Origin: Alphaproteobacteria bacterium
GTDB lineage: Bacteria; Pseudomonadota; Alphaproteobacteria; Rhizobiales; Devosiaceae
Assembly: GCA_018820005.1 (NCBI GenBank)
Contig: JAHJOS010000277.1
Location: 1 to 8,323 of the forward strand
DNA length: 8,323 bases
Direction: 5' to 3'
Position numbers and translations under genes: made by a program. Positions 1 to 5,844 of the stretch are shown here, in pieces (positions within the stretch are counted from its first letter, which is position 1; the number at the start of each line of letters is the position of its first letter). The notes below the pieces were generated by a model. It was not told where the DNA came from, did no database searches, and saw nothing but the letters and a program-made list of their open reading frames with translations.

Positions 1-863
1 CCCAGCTTGGTATAGACCTGCTCGAGATGCTTGTTCACCGTGCGCGGGCTGAGCCCGAGGATCTCGCCGATATCGCGGTTGGACTTGCCGCGCGCGATCC
101 ACAGCAGCACATCGCTCTCGCGTAGCGTCAGGCCGAACTGCTGGCGCAGCACTTCCTCCTGCCCCTCCTCCTGCGCCCGCGACAGACGGAACAAATATTC
201 ATCGCCGCCCACCAGGCCTAGGAAGGAATATTGCAGCCCCGGCACACCCGGCAGCGCCAATTCGAAGCCGCCGCCCTGCGCCGGCTCGCCCCGCTGCGCA
301 CCCAACCAGTCAAGGAAGCGCTGCATCATAGCCCCCTGCCCCTGCACATCCACGCCCGACCGCTCCAACAGCCGATTGCACTGCGGTGTCGACCACAGCA
401 CCAGTCCCGCAGCGCCAAAGGCCACCAGATGGCGCCCTGCAGCGTCGAGCGCAATCCGGGCGCTCTGGGCTCGCCGCGCATTGGCCAGATGCACCCTTAT
501 GCGGGCCCGCAACTCATCGACATTGATCGGCTTGCTCAGATAATCGACGCCGCCACTCTCAAGGGCATGCACGATATGCTCGGTCTCGGTCAGCCCGGTC
601 ATGAAGATCACCGGCACATGTGTCAGCTTCGCCATGGCCTTGAGCCGCCGGCAGGTCTCGAACCCGTCCAGGCCCGGCATCACAGCATCCATCAGCACCA
701 CATCGGGCGCCACCCGCTGCGCAATGCCCAGCGCGGCCTCGCCGCTGCGCGCCACCAGCACCGTCACCCCGGCATCTTCCAGCGCCGTCGTCAGAAACCC
801 CAGCGACTCCGGGGAATCATCGACCAGCAGCACAATGTCCTGGTCCTTCTCAAGCCGACTCAT
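1..863 (-). CDS. LuxR-family response regulator (REC, PAS-like, HTH), C-terminal end cut by window edge
   Basis: This gene encodes a cytoplasmic DNA-binding response regulator, the likely phosphorylation target of the upstream permease-kinase. My translation gives 287 complete codons before the window edge. Residues 8 to about 125 form a receiver domain, with acidic residues D15/D16, phosphoacceptor D59 (context VLMDAVMPGLDG), T89 and K111 (SKPI). Residues from about 244 to the edge form a LuxR/GerE helix-turn-helix: LTLRESDVLLWIARGKSNRDI, then SPRTVNKHLEQVYTKLG. Only the last few residues and the stop are missing. Between the two lies a region of about 115 residues that is longer than the short linker of NarL-type regulators; GRHLVAF..GLVLWSTPQCNRLLE looks like the start of a degenerate PAS fold. 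The ATG lies inside the last codons of the kinase gene (14-base overlap), which suggests translational coupling; a GGGTGGG stretch just upstream is only a fair ribosome site. The receiver and HTH assignments are secure, the PAS-like call is tentative, and the target promoter is inferred. Confidence 0.93.
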   Translation of the reverse strand, partial: MSRLEKDQDIVLLVDDSPESLGFLTTALEDAGVTVLVARSGEAALGIAQRVAPDVVLMDAVMPGLDGFETCRRLKAMAKLTHVPVIFMTGLTETEHIVHALESGGVDYLSKPINVDELRARIRVHLANARRAQSARIALDAAGRHLVAFGAAGLVLWSTPQCNRLLERSGVDVQGQGAMMQRFLDWLGAQRGEPAQGGGFELALPGVPGLQYSFLGLVGGDEYLFRLSRAQEEGQEEVLRQQFGLTLRESDVLLWIARGKSNRDIGEILGLSPRTVNKHLEQVYTKL

Positions 864-3800
864 GGCCCACCCGCTCTATGAGTTCCGCATACCCGTCAAA
901 ATCGAACGCCTCGATATGCTTGCGCAGCGCATCGACCAGCGGCTGATTGCCCGGCACCCCGGCCAGTTCCACCAGCTTGGCCTCAATGCCGCGGACATGC
1001 CCGATCTGGCCCAGGCTGACAAGCTCACGCAGATGCTCCGCCCCCGGCGAGCTCAGCACTGGCGGCTTGACCGCAGCGCTATCCGCAGCCGGCGCCGCAT
1101 AGTCCCATTCGAGATCAAGATGGGTCGCCAGCTTCTCCAGCAGCTGGTTGAGCTCAAACGGCTTGGCCAGTGTATCGGAATGCACCGCCTCCCCGCCATC
1201 GGCCGCCGCGCCGTCGCCGATATTGGCCGACAGCATCACCACCGGCGCCGCAATGCCTCGGTCGCGCAGCGCCTGCAGCAATTCCCAGCCGCTCATGCCC
1301 GGCATGCGGATGTCGAGAAAATAGAGGTCCGCCTGGGCGTCCAGCGTCTCCAGGCACGATGGCCCGTCCTTAGCCGTCAACACCACAAAGCCCAGTGGCG
1401 TCAGCATCTCTCGCATCAGCTCACGATGGTCGGCATTGTCGTCCACCACCATCACCGTGCGCAGCGCGCCGACATAGCCCACCACCCGGCGAATATCTTC
1501 CCGCGCAGCGCGGGGCCGCTCCACCTTGGCCAGCATCAATCGCACCTGGAAGCGCGTGCCCACGCCCAGCGTGCTGGTCAGCGTGATCTCCCCGCCCAGC
1601 GTTTCGGTCAACAGCTTGGTGATCGTCAGTCCCAGGCCTAGTCCTGGCACAAATCGGTTGTGCTCTGCCGCGCCGCGCACAAAGGGCTCGAACACATGCT
1701 CGATGTCATCGGCTGCAATGCCGCTGCCGCTGTCGGCCACCACGAAACTGGCGACCTGGTTGCGATACTCCACGTCAAAGCTCACATAGCCGGCGCTGGT
1801 GAACTTGATCGCATTGGACAGCAAGTTGACGAGGATCTGGCGCAGTCGCTTCTCGTCAGTGCGTACATGCCGCGGCAACCCCTTGGCGCGACTGTGCCGG
1901 AACTCCAGCCCCTTAGCCTGCGCCTGCAGCCGGAACATGTCCACGATCTGGTCGAGAAAATCCTGGATGTTGATCTCGTTGGAATAGACCTGCAGCCGCC
2001 CCGCCTCGATCTTGGAAATGTCGAGCAGCCCGTCGATCAGCCCCGACAGATGCTCGGCACTTCGGCGGATGATCTGCACCGAGCCGCGCCGGTTCTCCGG
2101 CAGTCCGGCGTCCCGCTCCAGCACCTGGGCATAGCCCATCACCGCATTGAGCGGCGTGCGCAGCTCGTGGCTCAGCCCCACCACATAGCGGCTCTTGGCA
2201 TGGTTGGCGGCCTCGGCCTTCTCCTTGGCCCGCTGCAGTTCGGCATCAGTGCGCGAATGGGCATCGATCTCCTTGAGCAACAGCGTGTTCTGTCGCGAAC
2301 TCTCTTCCTCGGCGACCAGCCGGCTGTCATGCGCCAGCACCAGGAACCAGGTGATGATTCCCGCCGTTACCGCAAAGGCGAAGAACACCACAGCCAGCGT
2401 GCCGCCCACCACATCGGCGGTGTGCGGCGCAGCCCCCGCAGCGAAATAGTAGATCAACCAGAGCGCGCTGCCCAACAGGCTGATCGCAATGGCCATGGAA
2501 GTGCCATAGCGCCCCAACCGCGTACGCAGCTTGGCGATGACCCACTCCGGCAGGATGCTCGCCGCCACCGCATGGGTCTGCGCGCGGAAATGCGCATGCG
2601 GCTTGCACATGTCGTGGCAGCGGGCGTCCAGCGAGCAACACAGCGAGCAGATCGGCGCTGCATAGGCCGGACACCAAGCCATGTCTTCGGGCTCAAACGG
2701 ATGTTCGCAGATCGAACAGGTCACCGAGCTCAGGGACTGCCACTGCTTGCGGGGCTTGCGCGCCAGGTAATATTTGCCCTTGGTCGCCCAGGCGATGGCC
2801 GGCGAAGCAATGAAGGCCAAAATCAGCGCGACATAGGGCGACAGAGCCGCCGCGGTTTCGCCGAACGCGCCAAAATGCGCGGTCAACGCGATCACTGTCG
2901 CCAGCAGCATGGAGCCAACGCCGACCGGATTGATGTCATATAAATGAGCCCGCTTGAACTCGATACCCGGTGGTGCCAGCCCGAGTGGCTTGTTGACAAA
3001 CAGATCCGCCGAGATCGAGCACAGCCAGGCCATGGCGACGATTGAGAAGATGCCCAAGGTCTCTTCGAGCAGCCGATAGATGCCCAGCTCCATCAGCAGC
3101 AGCGCAATCGCCACATTGAACAGAAGCCACACCACGCGCCCGGGGTGGCTGTGCGTCAGGCGCGAGAAGAAATTCGACCAGGCCAGCGAGCCGGCATAGG
3201 CGTTCATCACATTGATCTTGAGCTGGCTGATCACCACGAACACCGCCATCAGCATCAGCGCCAGGAACTGATTGGGGATCATGTAGCCAAAGGCCACCGC
3301 ATACATATAGCCCGGCTCGGAGGCATGCTCGGCCGGCACCCCGCTCGACAGCGCAAGATAGGCCAGAAACGAGCCGGCCAGCAGCTTGGGCGCGCCCACG
3401 AGCACCCAGCCGGCGCCGGCGAGGAAAATCGCCAGCCGGTGTCGCCACTTGGTGACGCCCTCTGCCGGCAGGAAACGCAGAAAGTCCACCTGCTCGCCGA
3501 TCTGGGTCATCAGCGCCAGGATCACCGCTGATGCGGCGCCGAACTTGGCCAGCTCGAACGGCGCAAGGGCGCCCGCTGCCGCCTCGGGCGCTCCCAGCCC
3601 AGCAAAGCCGCGCCACAGGTCGAACTTGTCCCAGTCCAGAAACGCAATGAAGAAGAACGGCACGATATTGAGTACCAGCCAGATCGGCTGCGTCAGCAGC
3701 TGGAAGCGGCTGATCATCTGCACGCCATGGGTCACCAGCGGGATCACCACCAGCGCGCTGATGATGTAGCCGATCCACAGCGGAATGCCGAACGCCAGCT

Positions 3801-4221
3801 GCAGCGCACTCGACATGATCGAGGCCTCGATGGCGAACAGGATAAACGTGAAGCTGGCGTAGATCAGCGAGGTGATCGTCGAGCCGATATAGCCAAAGCT
3901 GGCGCCACGCGTCAGCAGGTCCACGTCCACACCATGGCGCGTGGCATAGCGGGCGATGGGCAGGCCGATGAACAGGATCGCCAGCGACGCCACGACAATG
4001 GCGGCGATGGCATTGGTCGTTCCATAACTCAGCGTGATGGCGCCGCCGATGGCCTCGAGCGCCAGAAAGGAAATCGCGCCGATCGCCGTCTGCGAGATTC
4101 GATCATTGGAAAAACGCCGCGCCGACTTGGCCGTGAAGCGCAGCGCGTAGTCTTCCAAAGTCTGGTTGGCGACCCAGCGGTTATACTCGCGCCGAATGGG
4201 AATGATGCGTTGTCGCGCCAT
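850..4221 (-). CDS. NCS1 permease-type hybrid sensor histidine kinase/response regulator
   Basis: This is an inner-membrane hybrid sensor kinase of 1123 residues from the ATG at 4221. A TTG at 4260 would add 13 residues, but MARQRIIPIRREYNRW reads as the natural N-terminus. In order: residues ~20-480 are about twelve hydrophobic segments resembling an NCS1 nucleobase/allantoin/hydantoin permease (IGEQVDFLRFLP and SQLKINVMNAYAGSLAWSNFF match conserved family regions). Residues ~502-542 form a cysteine/histidine cluster (C502, C505, C517, C525, C528, C529, C535, C539). Two further membrane helices lie at ~572-630, then a coiled-coil lead-in. The HisKA site is GLSHELRTPLNAVMGY with H685. An ATPase domain (~797-898) has NLLSNAIKF, DSGSGI and GLGLGLTI. 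A receiver domain (~921-1035) has D970 (YFLDIRMPGMSG) and K1020. A helical tail ends the protein. All kinase motifs are intact. The ligand is unknown; urea, allantoin, hydantoin or a nucleobase are guesses from the permease family and the divergent urea operon. CbrA and CrbS are precedents with an SLC5 permease in place of NCS1. Confidence 0.92.
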   Translation of the reverse strand: MARQRIIPIRREYNRWVANQTLEDYALRFTAKSARRFSNDRISQTAIGAISFLALEAIGGAITLSYGTTNAIAAIVVASLAILFIGLPIARYATRHGVDVDLLTRGASFGYIGSTITSLIYASFTFILFAIEASIMSSALQLAFGIPLWIGYIISALVVIPLVTHGVQMISRFQLLTQPIWLVLNIVPFFFIAFLDWDKFDLWRGFAGLGAPEAAAGALAPFELAKFGAASAVILALMTQIGEQVDFLRFLPAEGVTKWRHRLAIFLAGAGWVLVGAPKLLAGSFLAYLALSSGVPAEHASEPGYMYAVAFGYMIPNQFLALMLMAVFVVISQLKINVMNAYAGSLAWSNFFSRLTHSHPGRVVWLLFNVAIALLLMELGIYRLLEETLGIFSIVAMAWLCSISADLFVNKPLGLAPPGIEFKRAHLYDINPVGVGSMLLATVIALTAHFGAFGETAAALSPYVALILAFIASPAIAWATKGKYYLARKPRKQWQSLSSVTCSICEHPFEPEDMAWCPAYAAPICSLCCSLDARCHDMCKPHAHFRAQTHAVAASILPEWVIAKLRTRLGRYGTSMAIAISLLGSALWLIYYFAAGAAPHTADVVGGTLAVVFFAFAVTAGIITWFLVLAHDSRLVAEEESSRQNTLLLKEIDAHSRTDAELQRAKEKAEAANHAKSRYVVGLSHELRTPLNAVMGYAQVLERDAGLPENRRGSVQIIRRSAEHLSGLIDGLLDISKIEAGRLQVYSNEINIQDFLDQIVDMFRLQAQAKGLEFRHSRAKGLPRHVRTDEKRLRQILVNLLSNAIKFTSAGYVSFDVEYRNQVASFVVADSGSGIAADDIEHVFEPFVRGAAEHNRFVPGLGLGLTITKLLTETLGGEITLTSTLGVGTRFQVRLMLAKVERPRAAREDIRRVVGYVGALRTVMVVDDNADHRELMREMLTPLGFVVLTAKDGPSCLETLDAQADLYFLDIRMPGMSGWELLQALRDRGIAAPVVMLSANIGDGAAADGGEAVHSDTLAKPFELNQLLEKLATHLDLEWDYAAPAADSAAVKPPVLSSPGAEHLRELVSLGQIGHVRGIEAKLVELAGVPGNQPLVDALRKHIEAFDFDGYAELIERVGHESA

Positions 4222-4354
4222 GAACCGTCTAGTTGTTAACCAAATCCGATGGCTGCACAATAATTCGCCAGCGCCTTGTTAGCATGGATTGGCCTGGAAA
4301 CACTAGGATTTTGAACCCTCTGCCGGCCGACCACGCACCCCATCACGGCACAGT

Positions 4355-4370
4355 TACGTCAATCGACGTA
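4355..4370. promoter_or_regulatory. Perfect inverted repeat, candidate operator upstream of urtA
   Basis: TACGTC-AATC-GACGTA is a perfect dyad with 6-base arms and a 4-base spacer, ending 90 bases before the urtA ATG. LuxR/NarL-type regulators commonly bind as dimers to short dyads near or just upstream of the -35 element, and a regulator of that type is encoded by the divergent unit. The dyad is directly visible; its function as the response regulator's site is inference. A 16-base dyad can also occur by chance. Confidence 0.4.
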
Positions 4371-4447
4371 TAGGGCTCGATTAACAAACTGTCCCACAGT
4401 CCCCCCAACAAGCGCCTCCCTTGGTGGCTTGGGGCTCATTTGCAGCA

Positions 4448-4453
4448 GAGGGA
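4448..4453 (+). promoter_or_regulatory. Ribosome binding site that fixes the urtA start
   Basis: GAGGGA sits 7 bases before the ATG at 4461, a good Shine-Dalgarno match and spacing. It supports that ATG over an in-frame TTG at 4440, which lies upstream of this site and would add seven charged residues ahead of the signal peptide. Confidence 0.8.
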
Positions 4454-4460
4454 CGAACAG

Positions 4461-5774
4461 ATGAACAATTTTGGCGCCAAGAGCGCTTTGCTTGCAGCAG
4501 CAATGGCCGGTGGCCTTGCCATGACGGCTGTGGTTCCGGCCATGGCCGCGGATGACACCATCAAGGTTGGTGTCCTGCACTCGCTATCTGGCACGATGGC
4601 GATTTCCGAAACCACGCTCAAGGACACCATGCTGTTCTTGATCGACGAGCAGAACAAGAAAGGCGGCCTCCTGGGCAAGCAGCTTGAGGCCGTTGTGGTT
4701 GATCCCGCTTCCGACTGGCCGCTGTTCGCCGAAAAGGCGCGTGAGTTGATTTCGGTCGATGGCGTTGCCGCCGTGTTCGGCTGCTGGACCTCGTCGTCGC
4801 GCAAGTCGGTCCTGCCCGTGTTCAAGGAATTGAACTCGATCCTCTTCTACCCTGTGCAGTATGAGGGCGAAGAGTCCGAGAAGAACGTCATCTATACCGG
4901 TGCCGCGCCGAACCAGCAGGCCATCCCTGCCGTTGATTACCTGATGAGCGAAGATGGCGGCAGCGTGAAGCGCTGGGTCCTCGAAGCCACCGACTATGTC
5001 TATCCGCGCACGACCAACAAGATCCTCGAGCAGTACCTGCTTGACAAGGGCGTCGCAGCTGAGGACATCAAGATCAACTACACCCCGTTCGGCTTCTCCG
5101 ATTGGCAGACTGAAGTTGCCGCCATCAAGGACTTCGGTTCGGCCGGCAAGAAAACCGCCGTTGTGTCGACCATCAACGGCGACGCCAACGTGCCGTTCTA
5201 CAAGGAACTGTCCAACCAGGGCATTTCGGCTGAAGACATTCCCGTAGTGGCCTTCTCCGTCGGTGAAGAAGAACTCGCCGGCATGGACACCACCAACCTT
5301 GTTGGCCACCTGGCTGCCTGGAACTACTTCCAGTCCGTCGATACTCCTGAAAATGCTGCCTTTATCGCCGATTGGCACAAGTTCATCGGCGACGACACCC
5401 GTACCACCAACGACCCGATGGAAGCTGCCTACATCGGCTTCAACCTGTGGGTGAAGGCTGTTGAGGCCGCGGGCACCACCGATACTGATGCCGTGCTCAA
5501 GGCACTGGTCGGGCTCAAGGTACCGAACCTCACCGGCGGCACAGCTGAACTCCTGCCGAACCACCACCTGACCAAGCCCGTGCTGATTGGCGAAATCCAG
5601 GACGATGGCCAGTTCGACGTGGTGTGGCAGACCGAGGCTGAAGTCCCCGGCGACGCATGGTCTGACGTTCTGCCTGAAGACAAGGGCATCGAAGCAGACT
5701 GGACCGATCCGCTGACGGGCTGCGGTCACCTTGATACGGCGACCAACACTTGCGGCGCCGCGCCAGCCTCCTGA
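4461..5774 (+). CDS. urtA: Urea ABC transporter, periplasmic urea-binding protein UrtA
   Basis: UrtA captures urea in the periplasm and hands it to the UrtB/UrtC permease of the high-affinity urea ABC transporter. The protein has 437 residues, normal for the family. Residues 1-29 are a Sec signal peptide with a hydrophobic core and a likely cut after AMA (A29|A30). The mature part starts with DTIKVGVLHSLSGTMAISE and continues with family-typical stretches: INEQ-like LIDEQNKKGGLLGKQLE (60-76), FGCWTSSSRKSVLPVFKE (106-123), LFYPVQYEGEE (128-138), DYVYPRTTNKIL (178-189) and NGDANVPFYKEL (239-250). Two cysteines near the end (C421, C431) could form a disulfide after export. The related short-chain amide binding protein FmdD is an alternative by similarity alone, but the long-form urtB and urtC downstream favour urea. 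It is the first gene of the operon, and the hairpin behind it would let it be expressed above the permeases. Family and role are secure; regulation by the neighbouring two-component system is inferred. Confidence 0.96.
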   Translation: MNNFGAKSALLAAAMAGGLAMTAVVPAMAADDTIKVGVLHSLSGTMAISETTLKDTMLFLIDEQNKKGGLLGKQLEAVVVDPASDWPLFAEKARELISVDGVAAVFGCWTSSSRKSVLPVFKELNSILFYPVQYEGEESEKNVIYTGAAPNQQAIPAVDYLMSEDGGSVKRWVLEATDYVYPRTTNKILEQYLLDKGVAAEDIKINYTPFGFSDWQTEVAAIKDFGSAGKKTAVVSTINGDANVPFYKELSNQGISAEDIPVVAFSVGEEELAGMDTTNLVGHLAAWNYFQSVDTPENAAFIADWHKFIGDDTRTTNDPMEAAYIGFNLWVKAVEAAGTTDTDAVLKALVGLKVPNLTGGTAELLPNHHLTKPVLIGEIQDDGQFDVVWQTEAEVPGDAWSDVLPEDKGIEADWTDPLTGCGHLDTATNTCGAAPAS

Positions 5775-5792
5775 CCGAACTGAAAAACCAAT

Positions 5793-5816
5793 GCGAAGGC
5801 GCCCCGGCGCCTTCGC
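5793..5816 (+). terminator. Intercistronic hairpin between urtA and urtB (partial terminator or mRNA stabiliser)
   Basis: GCGAAGGCGCC and GGCGCCTTCGC are perfect 11-base complements separated by CC, which would fold as a GC-rich stem of about 10 pairs with a 4-base loop. It begins 18 bases after the urtA stop. The bases that follow (TCTCTGAATTCTTCTT) are T-rich but have no clean run of T, so it is not a textbook intrinsic terminator. Such hairpins after a binding-protein gene commonly keep the upstream transcript abundant relative to the permease genes. The structure is seen; its effect on expression is inferred. Confidence 0.65.
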
Positions 5817-5844
5817 TCTCTGAATTCTTCTTGGGGCGTCACAG

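Larger units (their letters stand above)
4222..4460. promoter_or_regulatory. Divergent intergenic region between the sensor kinase and urtA
   Basis: These 239 bases separate two divergent transcription units, so both promoters should lie here. The stretch is visibly more AT-rich than the flanking genes. I find no confident -35/-10 pair for sigma-70 and no good sigma-54 -24/-12 pair on either strand. What can be seen is a perfect inverted repeat at 4355-4370, a smaller one at 4388-4400 (ACTGT-CCC-ACAGT), and the heptamer TTGTTAA at 4233-4239 with its reverse complement at 4381-4387. No convincing small coding gene or RNA gene is present. The role as a shared control region is inferred from the layout. 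Confidence 0.7.

Noticed and set aside
1018..1059. Histidine phosphotransfer (HPt) domain in the last ~70 residues of the sensor kinase
   Set aside because: The tail is helical, but no HPt signature (His followed by Lys-Gly) is visible. It fits better as a helical C-terminal tail of a hybrid kinase.
601..1641. Open frame of 346 codons on the plus strand across the regulator/kinase junction
   Set aside because: It is antisense to the receiver domains of two well-supported genes and its His/Gln/Arg-rich translation has no family resemblance.
1660..2943. Long open frame (427 codons) on the plus strand inside the sensor kinase gene
   Set aside because: It lies wholly antisense to a gene with intact kinase motifs. 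Its translation is rich in His, Gln and Arg with no recognisable domain, as expected for the shadow of a GC-rich gene.
4222..4260. TTG start at 4260 for the sensor kinase
   Set aside because: It would add 13 residues with no family resemblance, and no ribosome site is evident. The ATG at 4221 begins the family-like N-terminus, although its own ribosome site is weak too.
4346..4361. Sigma-54 promoter candidate CGGCAC upstream of urtA
   Set aside because: The invariant GC does not occur at the required distance after the GG, so the -24/-12 pattern is not met.
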